From Bacteroidales bacterium (GTDB lineage: Bacteria > Bacteroidota > Bacteroidia > Bacteroidales > UBA7332), in the NCBI GenBank assembly GCA_028687995.1, contig JAQTZA010000009.1, forward strand, positions 62,001 to 126,000: DNA of 64,000 nt, in the 5' to 3' direction. Under the pieces are notes generated by a model. That model was not told the origin of the DNA and did not search any database. It worked only from the letters and a program-made list of their open reading frames with translations. The position numbers were made by a program, and so were the translations under genes. This document shows positions 55,666 to 64,000 of this stretch, piece after piece. The first letter of the stretch is position 1. Every line of letters begins with the position of its first letter.

Positions 55666-55700
55666 GCCTCTCCCTAACCCTCTCCTAAGGAGAGGGAACG
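55666..55700 (-). repeat. GC-rich palindromic repeat, copy 6
   Basis: GCCTCTCCCTAACCCTCTCC followed by TAAGGAGAGGGAA; same family, lying in the purM leader, where it would be transcribed as a hairpin. Confidence 0.6.
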
Positions 55701-55786
55701 CGAAACGCACTGAGTTTAAGTTAGTTTTAAGAAATCAGACTATGAACGCTTTATTTAACACTTAACATGACTGACTTTTTCGGGTG

Positions 55787-55818
55787 CAAAGTTAGTGGAA
55801 AAATAGGAGTTAGGCAAA
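55787..55818 (-). promoter_or_regulatory. Promoter of purM operon
   Basis: Minus strand: TTTG (55815-55818), 20 bases, TAACTTTG (55787-55794), full match to the consensus. The leader to the purM ATG is about 130 bases and contains repeat copy 6. Confidence 0.75.
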
Positions 55819-55828
55819 CGAAAAAGAG

Positions 55829-55863
55829 AAGCCCTGACTTCCAAAAGAGGAATGACAGGGCTT
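55829..55863 (-). terminator. Terminator of the rubrerythrin gene
   Basis: AAGCCCTG (55829-55836) pairs with CAGGGCTT (55856-55863), with an inner TTCC/GGAA pairing. On the minus strand it is followed by CTCTTTTTC. It lies 26 bases past the stop of the gene at 55889. Confidence 0.8.
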
Positions 55864-55888
55864 TGATTCATATTTAATCTGTTGTGGA

Positions 55889-56467
55889 CTAATAATTTTC
55901 TTTTTTCGGTTCGAAATAAGCTTTCGGATGTTCGCAAGCTGGGCAGTTTTCAGGTGCTTTTTTGCCTTTGTGGATGTGACCGCAATTGCGACACTGCCAT
56001 TCGATTTCTTCTTCGCGTTCGAATACTTTTTCTGCTTCGACTCTTGCTTGAAGCGTGCGATAACGTGCTTCGTGCTCGGCTTCTACTTTGGCTATTAGTT
56101 TGAATGCAGTTGCCACTTTTTTGAATCCTTCTTCTTCGGCGATGCGCGCAAACTCAGGATAGAGGTCTGTCCACTCTTCGTTTTCGCCATCGGCCGCGGC
56201 TTTCAGATTTTCGGATGTAGTGCCGATGCTTCCGGCCGGATAAGTGGCCGTGATTTCTACCGGTCCACCTTCGAGGAATTTGAAAAAGCGTTTAGCATGC
56301 TCCTTTTCCTGCTCGGCTGTTTCGAGAAACACAGCCGCAATTTGTTCGTAACCCTCTTTTTTTGCCACACTTGCAAAATAGGTGTAGCGATTGCGAGCTT
56401 GCGACTCACCTGCGAATGCTTTCAGCAAGTTTTGCTCGGTTTTGGTTCCTTTGATGCTTTTTTCCAT
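55889..56467 (-). CDS. Rubrerythrin
   Basis: Oxidative-stress protein of anaerobes that reduces hydrogen peroxide with a di-iron centre. The four-helix ferritin-like part (1-150) has [32 protein letters not shown] and [11 protein letters not shown], giving the Glu/His iron ligands. The C-terminal rubredoxin domain has CRNCG and [11 protein letters not shown] for one iron. The 192-residue length is normal. It has its own promoter and terminator. Its presence fits an anaerobic or microaerobic host. Confidence 0.95.
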   Translation of the reverse strand: MEKSIKGTKTEQNLLKAFAGESQARNRYTYFASVAKKEGYEQIAAVFLETAEQEKEHAKRFFKFLEGGPVEITATYPAGSIGTTSENLKAAADGENEEWTDLYPEFARIAEEEGFKKVATAFKLIAKVEAEHEARYRTLQARVEAEKVFEREEEIEWQCRNCGHIHKGKKAPENCPACEHPKAYFEPKKENY

Positions 56468-56489
56468 AATGTTTAAGGATTGATTGACA

Positions 56490-56497
56490 CAAATTTA
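56490..56497 (-). promoter_or_regulatory. -7 element of rubrerythrin promoter
   Basis: Minus strand TAAATTTG matches TAnnTTTG, 23 bases upstream of the ATG at 56467. Confidence 0.5.
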
Positions 56498-56533
56498 CTT
56501 TATATTTCTGAGAAAACTCGCTTGAGACGAGAA

Positions 56534-58345
56534 CTAATTTGGGTTAATAATTCCCATTTTTTTCATCAGAAAACAGGCGTTCATATTTTGGGCAATTCCC
56601 GATTGAATTTTATAGGTGAACGAAAGCGTGTCGTCCTGAATTTCGGCTTCGAAACGGAAGTTGCTTACCTGATCAGGAAACGTATCGGCAAGTGTGCCGA
56701 GCAGTAAATCGTGCGTGGCAATAATACCCGTGCCTCCGAACTTTAGCAGGCGCGCCACGAGCGCCAACGATCCTTTTTGCTTGTCGGTGGAGTTTGTCCC
56801 TTTTAGAATTTCATCCAAAATAATGAAAAGCCGTTCGCCTTTTTCCAGTCGCTGGATGAGTGTTTGCAGCCGTTTCAGTTCGGCGAAAAAGTAGGATTCG
56901 TTTTTTGCAAGGGAATCGGTTGTCCTCAGGCTTGTGGCAAGGTGTGCCGGACGAAATGTCATTTCCGAAGCACATACCGGTGCGCCGATGCAAGCTAATA
57001 GGTAGTTTGTGCCAACGGTACGCAGGTAGGTGCTTTTTCCTGCCATATTTGCACCTGTCACAATGATGAAATATGGCGAAGATGAGATTGTCAAGTGATT
57101 TTTCACGCATTTCTCACGGTGAATCAATGGGTGTCCCATCTGCTGAATTTTTAAGCTATCGCTGTTATTATCAATCTCTGGGAAAATATAGTTCGGATGA
57201 TTGTAGCGAAAGGTCGCCAACGAGCATAGTGCGTCGAATTCGGCCAATGCCTCGAACCAATCGGGTAGCAATTCTGCTGCTTGAGTTTTTAGTCGCTCAA
57301 TGGCGATGACTACACGTAAATCCCATAAAAAAAGCCCATTAAGTAGAACGGCAACGACGAGATTTGCTCGTTGATTGAGTCGATCGGCTTGTTGAGTCAG
57401 TTGTTTTAATAATCGCGTTGGATTGTTCGAATAACTTGTCAGTATAACTTGCATGTTTTGAAGTTGCGGCGATGTGAATTTCTCGACTTCAATCTGTGCA
57501 AATAGGCTTTCATAGGATTTGAAAATAGCTAATTTGTCGCCCAGAATAGCATGAATCCGATTGACTTTTTTTGTTTCTGTGCCGACCAATCCCAAATTTA
57601 GAATGAATGCGAGCGAAAATAGTGCGTACGGAAGCAGGTTTGCAACAGCCATCGCGAGTGCTGCAATGGTCAAAATTGGCATTACTTTTACGGCAATTCG
57701 GATTCCTTTTTTATGCAACAATACATTCACCGATTCGAAAAAATGCTGCAACTCCGCTCTTAGTTCAGCCGAGCCTTTAAACATCAGTCCCGTCGTTGAG
57801 AAATGTACTCGAAAGTCGGCTTTGTCCGCCAATTCTTGCACTGCGATTTGTCGTTGTTCAATCTCTTTTTCCTCTGTAAGCGGAGTATTCATCCATCGAA
57901 TCAACTTTTCGCGACCCAATCCCGCCATTCCTCTGTTGAGGTATTGAAAGAGTGAGTTCCGACCGAAAAGATCTAAGTCGTTGGCAAATGCGTGTTCATA
58001 ATCTATGGCTTCTTCCGCATCGTCCAATCCTTCGAAATTATAATCAATCAGTTGAAGCTCTTTGTTAAATAACCGAATCTTATTTTCGTAATACTCTTTT
58101 TCGAAGAGTAGTTTATTGTTTCGTTTCACAAGCACTGCAAAACCAATGATACCCAAGATTCCCTCCGTTATTGGAATCCAAAGTGTAGAATGAATCGAAA
58201 CCCAAATAAGAAAGGCGAAGATGGCAAAAGTTAGCAGACGATAGAATGCAATGTAGTTGAGCTTTCGTTGGATGGCAACTTGTTTATTTTCAGATTCTTG
58301 CCGTATAAGATGATATGTGTTTCGTTGTGTCGGATCTGGATTCAT
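56534..58345 (-). CDS. Membrane-anchored MutS-like ATPase
   Basis: A 603-residue protein with the MutS C-terminal ATPase: Walker A GANMAGKST at 431-439, LRTTDSLAKNESYFFAELKR, Walker B and catalytic acid LDE at 510-512, and GTIIATHDL-type sequence (GTGIIATHDLLL). It lacks the mismatch-binding and connector domains of MutS. Instead the N-terminus has two hydrophobic helices (about 34-50 and 54-73) and another hydrophobic hairpin at 221-253, suggesting a membrane-bound form. The lever/core part (about 95-400) is helical. This family is common in Bacteroidota; its function is not known and is unlikely to be classical mismatch repair. Confidence 0.85.
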   Translation of the reverse strand: MNPDPTQRNTYHLIRQESENKQVAIQRKLNYIAFYRLLTFAIFAFLIWVSIHSTLWIPITEGILGIIGFAVLVKRNNKLLFEKEYYENKIRLFNKELQLIDYNFEGLDDAEEAIDYEHAFANDLDLFGRNSLFQYLNRGMAGLGREKLIRWMNTPLTEEKEIEQRQIAVQELADKADFRVHFSTTGLMFKGSAELRAELQHFFESVNVLLHKKGIRIAVKVMPILTIAALAMAVANLLPYALFSLAFILNLGLVGTETKKVNRIHAILGDKLAIFKSYESLFAQIEVEKFTSPQLQNMQVILTSYSNNPTRLLKQLTQQADRLNQRANLVVAVLLNGLFLWDLRVVIAIERLKTQAAELLPDWFEALAEFDALCSLATFRYNHPNYIFPEIDNNSDSLKIQQMGHPLIHREKCVKNHLTISSSPYFIIVTGANMAGKSTYLRTVGTNYLLACIGAPVCASEMTFRPAHLATSLRTTDSLAKNESYFFAELKRLQTLIQRLEKGERLFIILDEILKGTNSTDKQKGSLALVARLLKFGGTGIIATHDLLLGTLADTFPDQVSNFRFEAEIQDDTLSFTYKIQSGIAQNMNACFLMKKMGIINPN

Positions 58346-58435
58346 ATGAATGCTTTGTGTTAAACATTAAGATAAAATGACTTTACACCGTAAAAGTATA
58401 AAGCCATTCCGAAAAACAGATAAATTCAAACTCTT

Positions 58436-58630
58436 TTAATCCAGATTTTCGATAATTTTCTTGATCTCCTCATCCGTTTCGTGTAGTGTTTTCTTACACT
58501 GATTAAGCAACTCTGTTGAGCGAGTGATTAAAGCTTTCAGTTCATCAATCTCCACCTCCTCGTTTTGAAGTTTCGCAACGATATTTTCGAGTTCGGTCAT
58601 TGCCTCGGTATAGGTCTGTTTTTTTGCCAT
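58436..58630 (-). CDS. xseB: Exodeoxyribonuclease VII small subunit
   Basis: A 64-residue helical protein that binds the large subunit XseA. YTEAMTELENIVAKLQNEEVEIDEL and KALITRSTELLNQCKKTL form the typical helical hairpin. The start is the ATG at 58628-58630: the promoter -7 element at 58655-58662 rules out a frame beginning at 58657. xseA is not adjacent; the gene is alone between the MutS-like gene and the GH127 operon. Confidence 0.92.
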   Translation of the reverse strand: MAKKQTYTEAMTELENIVAKLQNEEVEIDELKALITRSTELLNQCKKTLHETDEEIKKIIENLD

Positions 58631-58654
58631 AATTATCCGTTTTATGAGAATACG

Positions 58655-58662
58655 CAAAGATA
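58655..58662 (-). promoter_or_regulatory. -7 element of xseB promoter
   Basis: Minus strand TATCTTTG, full match to TAnnTTTG, 25 bases upstream of the xseB ATG. No clear TTTG at -33. Confidence 0.55.
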
Positions 58663-58698
58663 GTCATTCTGTTTGGATGTCATTGTACGTTTTTTTTC

Positions 58699-61527
58699 TT
58701 ATTTCCCAAGCAAAAAGAGCAACGGAATGTCGAGCCTTTTTCGCCAAGCAACTTCTGAATGTTCTGCACCAACGAAATTTCGCGTCACCCAATTTTCACC
58801 TTGTTTATATCCTCTCGCTTCCATTACCTTATCCATCTGTTTCTGATAAGGAGCATACCAAGCATCGAGTGTTTCTGTCCCAAAATCAAAGTAAATTCGA
58901 TTGTCGTCATTACCTTCTGGCAAATGTTTGCTGAGGTAGTTTATGATAATCGTTGGAATTCTTGGGTTGTTTTGCTTCAGGCTGACGGAAAAATGAGTGG
59001 AAAGGCAAGCCACCGCACCAAATACATCCGGATAACATGTTTTTGCATAAATAGTGATTAATCCGCCCATGCTCGATCCCATCATATAGGTGTTTTGCTT
59101 GTCTGGAAGCGTTCTGAAACTACGATCGATAAACGGTTTCAGCTCTTCGACGATTAACTTGAGGTAGTTGTCTGCCAAGGGTACTCCAAAATACTCGGCA
59201 TCGAGTTGCTGGCGAATCTTTTGGTTTTCACCGTTCAAATTTTCGAATGGTTTGTTGGGTTGATATTCTCTGAAACGCTTTGGCGTATTCCAAATACCGA
59301 CAACGATTGCCTCCTTTATTTTATTCTCTTTGATGAGTTTTGTCATCATTTCGTCCACTTCCCACTCTTCTCCTGAGAATCCGCGACCGCGTTGGAAAAT
59401 CACTTGTCCGTCGTGCATGTAGAGCACCGGATAATGCTTGTCGGGCGATGTGGCGTAACTTTCGGGCAACCAAACTTCCACGTTTCGGGGATCAACATGT
59501 TTTGATTTGAAGTCGGGGAATTTTTGAAGTGAACCGACCACATCTTTACTCTTGTATTCGGGAAAAACGCTCACTCGCAGCAATGTGCTGCCGTAAGGAA
59601 CCAAGTCGATGTATTCAGTTTTGTTTTCTGTTTTTAGTTCGTTGGGAAATTCGGGCGTGGTAAGAAATTTCACGCCTGTTTTCGGATCAATCACCTCTTT
59701 CATCACCCAATTGGTCACCTTTTTTGCGGGAATGCGAATCGTGATTGGCGCATTTCCGTTGTCCCAGAAGTAGCCAGGTTTTTTATTTTCGATAATCTGG
59801 AATGGCGATTTTTCTCCTTCTGAAAGATTCAGCGCATAATTCCAATCGCTGGCTGGACGTCTGTCAATCGCAGGAAATTGAGTCGTGGCGCGTTCGTAAT
59901 CTTTCACAATGCTGTCCTTGCTGTTAATCGCAAGGCTATAAACCAAAGGGCCACGCTCTACACCAACGCCGTTGTTTGGCCAGTTGCTCACACGAATGTC
60001 CATCGGCAAAGTCAACGTCACAATGTCTTTGTCTGAGAATTGGCGCTCAAGTTTGTAGAATGTTCCCGGCATGATTTTGTCATTGATCGGTTTGCCGTTA
60101 ATTGAAATCTGACTGTTGTTGCTCCACGCTGGAATACGTATCGAGAACGAAAAATTTACAGCTTTTTTCATCTGAAACTGAAACTCGATTTTATCTGAAA
60201 ACGGATAGTCGGTTGTTTCTGTAATGGTGATTGGCTCTTGTTTCGCTCCGACGGATAGATTTACCGATGAAGGGCCAAAAAGTGCAGCTACCACGCCGTT
60301 TTGATTGTCGCGTAACCACATTTGCTCCACGTAGTAAGGCATGAATCGATTGACGTTGCCCGTGCAGCACTCCACATCGTGACCTGGTAGATAAGCCATT
60401 CGCCCAGGATTGTGACCGTAATTGTTGCTATTCAACGTGGCGATTACTTGATTGGGCGCAGAGAAATATTGGTGCGATTTGAAATCTTTGGTCACCGATC
60501 CGATTCCAGCATTGAAAACCTCTTTTTCGATTTTATCGCCTAACGAAGCGTCGCCTGTGATGCGCAGGAAGTAGCCGTAAGTATAGGGAAAAACTGCGGT
60601 GTTGCACGTTTCGGTACCCGATAATTCAGATATCCCGGCAAAGTGTTCGGTGGAACTCGGTAATCCCGAAATCAACATATTGTATTTCTCAGCCTGTTTG
60701 ATGCCATTAATTGCCTCTTGTTTGTACTCTGTTTTGCCTGTATAACTGTAAAGTATTGCAGGAATTTTTACCAATTCGAGATAAACGACTACATGATGAT
60801 TGGGTTTCATATCCGATCCAAACTGAATGTCGCAACCTGCACGGTTTCGGTTGTTGACGTCCGATTTGAAAAGTCGATAAGCCTCTTCCGCCATGTCGAG
60901 CATTCGTTTGTCTTTGGTGATGCCATAGAGCCAGCAAAGCTCTTCAACGTTGGCAAGTTCAAGGTCGTCGGCAAAATCTTTGGCAGAGAATGTAAGGTAG
61001 TGCTTTTGGAGCATCTCCACAATCGAATAGTCGTGAGTCAGCTCATAGTCGAGCATAAAGTTTCGATTGAAGTTTGCATACGGCCACCGCCACCAACGAT
61101 CGCTGAGGTGCGTTCCGAATCGTCCCGTAGAGTCGAGGTGAAGTTTTACATAGTTAGTGTTTGCTTCAGCTTTGGCGATTAAATTCTTATCGTTCAATAG
61201 TTCGCCCAAACGATGCACGCCGTCGATGTAGTAAGCTGTTTGCTCATACGGCCACCACGCTTCTTGCGAACCTTTCATCTTTTCGCAAGCCCACAGACCT
61301 GTGTTGAATGGATATCCCGCTACTTCGATATTTCCTGTCAAGCCAGACTTTTGTCGTTCCAAAAACTCCTTGATCCAGCCTTGAGGGTGAATGTCCGTGA
61401 TTTTCAGTTTGCTGTATTTCGTAAAGGGAGCATTTTCACTCGATTTTAATTGAGCATTTATTTCATGTTGCGATGTTGCAACTAAAATTAGAAGTAAACT
61501 GGCTATAGTTTTAGCGATAGCGTTCAT
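58699..61527 (-). CDS. Secreted GH127-type beta-L-arabinofuranosidase fused to an esterase
   Basis: A 942-residue two-enzyme protein. Signal peptide: MNAIAKTIASLLLILVATS. The GH127/DUF1680 part (about 35-660) has the zinc-cysteine site expected of the family: ETC at 306-308 and ECC at 386-388, plus WWPYEQTAYYIDGVHRLGELL. From about 680 a PF00756-type alpha/beta-hydrolase esterase follows: VEVWLPESY, PVLYMHDGQVIF, and the nucleophile Ser819 in GSSMGG; the histidine is in GAEHSEVAW near 926. It may remove arabinofuranose and an ester group from the same plant polymer. It starts 11 bases after the next GH127 gene. Confidence 0.85.
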   Translation of the reverse strand: MNAIAKTIASLLLILVATSQHEINAQLKSSENAPFTKYSKLKITDIHPQGWIKEFLERQKSGLTGNIEVAGYPFNTGLWACEKMKGSQEAWWPYEQTAYYIDGVHRLGELLNDKNLIAKAEANTNYVKLHLDSTGRFGTHLSDRWWRWPYANFNRNFMLDYELTHDYSIVEMLQKHYLTFSAKDFADDLELANVEELCWLYGITKDKRMLDMAEEAYRLFKSDVNNRNRAGCDIQFGSDMKPNHHVVVYLELVKIPAILYSYTGKTEYKQEAINGIKQAEKYNMLISGLPSSTEHFAGISELSGTETCNTAVFPYTYGYFLRITGDASLGDKIEKEVFNAGIGSVTKDFKSHQYFSAPNQVIATLNSNNYGHNPGRMAYLPGHDVECCTGNVNRFMPYYVEQMWLRDNQNGVVAALFGPSSVNLSVGAKQEPITITETTDYPFSDKIEFQFQMKKAVNFSFSIRIPAWSNNSQISINGKPINDKIMPGTFYKLERQFSDKDIVTLTLPMDIRVSNWPNNGVGVERGPLVYSLAINSKDSIVKDYERATTQFPAIDRRPASDWNYALNLSEGEKSPFQIIENKKPGYFWDNGNAPITIRIPAKKVTNWVMKEVIDPKTGVKFLTTPEFPNELKTENKTEYIDLVPYGSTLLRVSVFPEYKSKDVVGSLQKFPDFKSKHVDPRNVEVWLPESYATSPDKHYPVLYMHDGQVIFQRGRGFSGEEWEVDEMMTKLIKENKIKEAIVVGIWNTPKRFREYQPNKPFENLNGENQKIRQQLDAEYFGVPLADNYLKLIVEELKPFIDRSFRTLPDKQNTYMMGSSMGGLITIYAKTCYPDVFGAVACLSTHFSVSLKQNNPRIPTIIINYLSKHLPEGNDDNRIYFDFGTETLDAWYAPYQKQMDKVMEARGYKQGENWVTRNFVGAEHSEVAWRKRLDIPLLFLLGK

Positions 61528-61538
61528 ACGGTTGGGGT

Positions 61539-63590
61539 TTATAGTTTAAATTTAAAAGTCACTTTTCGTAAAACGGTCGAACCCATCGGAATTAACCGAA
61601 TTGATTCGTTCTTGTTTGTTTTGATGTTGAAAATTTCTCCTGATAGATAGGTTTTTCCTTCGTACCAAGGATTGTTTGTCGCACCTTCATTTTTGAAGAT
61701 AAATCCAAAACAGTTGTCTTTATTGGAATCAACTAACCGTGCGTTTTTGTATGAGGAATCAGTTGGGAAAACGTAGAAATCTTTGAATCCAGCGACATCG
61801 TACTCTCTCACCGTTTCGTTTCTCGACGAAATGGGTAGCGCAAAAACCAACGTGCCTCGTCTGAGTGCAACTTCGTCGTTTGATAGAACAGTTTGTATTT
61901 CATTTTGAAAATTCACGCGAATCTTATCTCCACTTTTCCACTTTTTCTGAACAAGAAAATAGCCTTCACGCTCGGAGATGGTAGCCCCTTGAGCTTCTGC
62001 AAACACTTGCTTCGACCACTGTGGTTTGCGAATGTAGATGGTGAATTCGGTTGGTTTGCTTGTGGTTAAACTAAATTCTATTTCATCAGAAAATGGATAG
62101 GCAGTTTTCTCTTGGATAGTGACTTTTGCTCCGTTGTAGTTGGTCGATAACGTTGAGCCGCCAAAGAGTACGGCGGCAAAACCGTCTCGCGCTTTCATCC
62201 ACATATTACTCACGTAGTAGGGGAGATTGCGGCCATAACTCGGATTGCAGCAGACGGCAGCATCGGCGTGCGTGGGCGAATATTTGTATCGAGGATCTTC
62301 TTCGTGATAGCCAGAATGTGGTGAGGTACGGTTTAATAGTGTGCAGTTATCTGTTTTGCAATAGGTTATGCCTTTTCCATCGCTATAACGAGCGCCTTGC
62401 ATCGCGTTGAAAGTGACCGTTTCGGCTTTGTCTCCAAACTCCGCTTCACCACTTTTTTGCAAGGCAGATGCGTAGAAATTTCGTAGTTCGAGCATTCCGC
62501 AAAACTCTGCTGCGGTGCTGTCGGCATTCGCTTTTTTGCCTGCCAACCACTCATCTCCAAAACCTGCGCCACTCGGTAGAAGGCAATAGCTGAGTTTGTG
62601 AAGCGCATTGTCGTAGGCCGTTTTCATCTGAGAATATCCTGTCGATTGAGTGACGAAAATCAACGTTCTCAAATGTTCGTAGGTGTGTGCCGAGTGAGAC
62701 TGAAAAAGCTCGTCACCTTTGGCTAAATATTCGTAGCGGGCATCGTTGTAGGCGTGTGCCAACGGGTATTTCGAAAACTCTTTGTAGAGATAGACCGCAA
62801 AGTCGCGGTATTTGGTTTTGTGCGTAATTCGGTATAAAACTTCGCATGCATCGGTCATCATCAGTCCGTGGGTGACGCCACCATAGTCAGTTTTCACGTT
62901 GAAGGGACTGATCCCTTTTTCGTTGTATTTCGACATGGTGAGCGTCATTGCTCGTTCAACCGCAGTTAGCGCTTTTTTGTCACCACTCAATTCGTAATAG
63001 CCAAGCAATAGTCGAAAAAGTGTAGCTTGAGCCCACAATTCCCCATTGTCGCTCTCGTGTTTGTAGCGCATCTCTTTGCCATAAATGCCCAAATATCCAT
63101 CGCTACCTTGCGAGGCAAGCACCTTTCTTATATAGGTGTTTGATTTGATTATTGCCAATTTGTTGCCAGTCAGATAGGCGTTTCGCAGAAAACCGTCCCA
63201 CCAGTTGGCTTGTGTTTCGCCGCCCCACCATTGCATCGAAATCTCCCAATCGGCTCCTGTTAGTTTCTGTGTGCCAGCATTGGGAATATCGGTTTTGCTT
63301 TTGCGTTGAGCCGTTTTGTAGATATCGTCGTTGAAGATGCGCGGAACTAATTTGTCTAATTTGCCCACAAATCCACTTGTGAGATCCTGTTCCATCTGAG
63401 CCTTAATCCACCCGTTGGGTTTGATTTGGTTGACAGGTAGGTTTTCGAACTTTGGTGCAATTTCTTTTCTTGGATTGGCGAAAAAGGAGAGAGAAGGGTT
63501 CGATGATTGATCTTGTCCATTAGCGAGAGCGAAAAAAAATAGGGGCATGAGTTTAACGAGGTTTTTCAACCTCAATAGAGCAGTTTTCAT
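61539..63590 (-). CDS. Secreted GH127-type glycoside hydrolase
   Basis: A 683-residue protein. The start chosen is the ATG at 63588-63590, opening with the signal sequence MKTALLRLKNLVKLMPLFFF cut near ANGQ; a longer frame from 63656 runs into the promoter and is rejected. GH127 landmarks: WWGGETQANWWDGFLRNAYLTG, the E-x-C ligand pair in AEFCGML, and VCCNPSYGRNLPYYVSNMW. Predicted to release beta-L-arabinofuranose or a related sugar. First of two GH127 genes in one operon; the sequences are only distantly alike, so the two may act on different linkages. Confidence 0.87.
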   Translation of the reverse strand: MKTALLRLKNLVKLMPLFFFALANGQDQSSNPSLSFFANPRKEIAPKFENLPVNQIKPNGWIKAQMEQDLTSGFVGKLDKLVPRIFNDDIYKTAQRKSKTDIPNAGTQKLTGADWEISMQWWGGETQANWWDGFLRNAYLTGNKLAIIKSNTYIRKVLASQGSDGYLGIYGKEMRYKHESDNGELWAQATLFRLLLGYYELSGDKKALTAVERAMTLTMSKYNEKGISPFNVKTDYGGVTHGLMMTDACEVLYRITHKTKYRDFAVYLYKEFSKYPLAHAYNDARYEYLAKGDELFQSHSAHTYEHLRTLIFVTQSTGYSQMKTAYDNALHKLSYCLLPSGAGFGDEWLAGKKANADSTAAEFCGMLELRNFYASALQKSGEAEFGDKAETVTFNAMQGARYSDGKGITYCKTDNCTLLNRTSPHSGYHEEDPRYKYSPTHADAAVCCNPSYGRNLPYYVSNMWMKARDGFAAVLFGGSTLSTNYNGAKVTIQEKTAYPFSDEIEFSLTTSKPTEFTIYIRKPQWSKQVFAEAQGATISEREGYFLVQKKWKSGDKIRVNFQNEIQTVLSNDEVALRRGTLVFALPISSRNETVREYDVAGFKDFYVFPTDSSYKNARLVDSNKDNCFGFIFKNEGATNNPWYEGKTYLSGEIFNIKTNKNESIRLIPMGSTVLRKVTFKFKL

Positions 63591-63653
63591 GATATTTCGT
63601 TGCATTTGGATTATAGCTAGCTCAAAAATCACTAATTGAAGCCACAATGTAAA

Positions 63654-63661
63654 CAAAAATA
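63654..63661 (-). promoter_or_regulatory. Probable -7 element of the GH127 operon
   Basis: Minus strand TATTTTTG matches TAnnTTTG, 64 bases upstream of the ATG at 63590. No -33 TTTG at the usual distance. Confidence 0.5.
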
Positions 63662-63764
63662 TGATGAAGTATAGAAAGAAAAGGATAGAATGTCTTATTT
63701 AGATTGAAATTGTTCTTTTTCTTGAAATTCGATTTTTATGTTTGAAATGAAAGTGATAACAATA

Positions 63765-63800
63765 AAATAGAGCCACTCCTGCGATGGAATAGCTCTATTT
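63765..63800 (-). terminator. Terminator of the right-edge T9SS cargo gene
   Basis: A 15-bp stem (63765-63779 with 63786-63800, two G-T pairs); on the minus strand TTTTATT follows. It lies 33 bases beyond the stop at 63833. Confidence 0.8.
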
Positions 63801-63832
63801 GCAATGTTTCATTACATTTAATAGCTACAAAA

Positions 63833-64000
63833 TTATCGATGAATAATTTTGTAGCTTCTATTATTCACCTTTAGTATGTAAATGCCTTTTTCTAAATATA
63901 AAGATAATTGGTTTGTTGAACTCATCTTGTTCCAAACCTGATATCCTGATATATTGAAAAGTGTGGCTTTGTCGTCTGGATTATTAAATATAATTCTCAA
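63833..64000 (-). CDS. C-terminus of a T9SS type A cargo protein (N-terminus off window)
   Basis: The last 55 codons of a minus-strand gene running off the right edge, stop TAA at 63833-63835. It reads NNPDDKATLFNISGYQVWNK, then LSLYLEKGIYILKVNNRSYKIIH. The pattern (VYxxxG, then LxxGIYIxKVxxxxxK) is the type IX secretion sorting domain found on exported Bacteroidota proteins. The catalytic or binding part is out of view; given the GH127 genes next door, it may be another polysaccharide enzyme. Confidence 0.75.
   Translation of the reverse strand: MRIIFNNPDDKATLFNISGYQVWNKMSSTNQLSLYLEKGIYILKVNNRSYKIIHR

Noticed and set aside
55076..55765. 229-codon plus-strand frame antisense to purM
   Set aside because: Follows from the codon use of purM; no motif or promoter, and it runs into the purM leader and a palindromic repeat.

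Overview
The window comes from a Bacteroidota chromosome, most likely order Bacteroidales. The evidence is the promoter style (TTTG, about 20 bases, TAnnTTTG) seen in front of many genes, the lack of Shine-Dalgarno sequences, zinc-free L36 and S14, a type IX secretion (T9SS) sorting domain on surface proteins, DUF4834 next to pssA/psd, and the fused DAHP synthase/chorismate mutase. The genus cannot be fixed from sequence reading alone; a Paludibacter-like or Dysgonomonas-like lineage would fit. No tRNA, rRNA, CRISPR array or intact insertion sequence was recognised.

Layout. (1) 1-3315: partial gap, a small basic protein with tadA, then DUF4834/pssA/psd for phosphatidylethanolamine synthesis. 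(2) 3344-21556: one uninterrupted minus-strand str-S10-spc-alpha superoperon, from rpsL (two tandem promoters) to rplQ (strong terminator). It includes secY, map, infA and rpoA but no tuf gene. It has two unusually long spacers, before rpsG and before rpsD; the rpsD spacer has clear secondary structure. (3) 21652-25285: a decaying accessory stretch with unknown small proteins, a rhomboid protease, a broken BRO/DinD-like gene and a gene split by one in-frame amber codon. (4) 25316-35228: a composite type I restriction-modification island. In transcription order it holds a single-domain S subunit, HsdM, a DinD-RhuM fusion with a late frameshift, a full HsdS, DUF2188, DUF3800, then HsdR and a YgjP-type metallopeptidase. 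A candidate small RNA gene on the opposite strand lies between DUF3800 and hsdR. (5) 35268-40136: a circularly permuted ATP-grasp / alpha-E / transglutaminase / two-M14-peptidase cluster. One of the two M14 paralogues has lost its metal ligands.

(6) 40256-43551: a large secreted beta-helix-like T9SS cargo protein. (7) 44032-49776: pgk, then an aromatic amino acid operon (pheA, aminotransferase, DAHP synthase-chorismate mutase, tyrA). The operon is preceded by a Phe/Tyr-rich leader peptide and a terminator/antiterminator pair, a textbook-type attenuator. (8) 49783-58662: membrane protein, DUF1460 amidase, purM-fic-prfA-pyrF, rubrerythrin, a membrane-anchored MutS-like ATPase and xseB. (9) 58699-64000: two GH127 (beta-L-arabinofuranosidase type) enzymes, one fused to an esterase, and the C-terminus of another T9SS cargo protein.

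The parts most worth following up are the type I R-M island with its fusion gene, DUF pair and antisense small RNA; the pheA attenuator; and the ATP-grasp peptide-modification cluster with its apparent pseudo-peptidase. A family of short GC-rich palindromic repeats is scattered through 47.7-55.7 kb.
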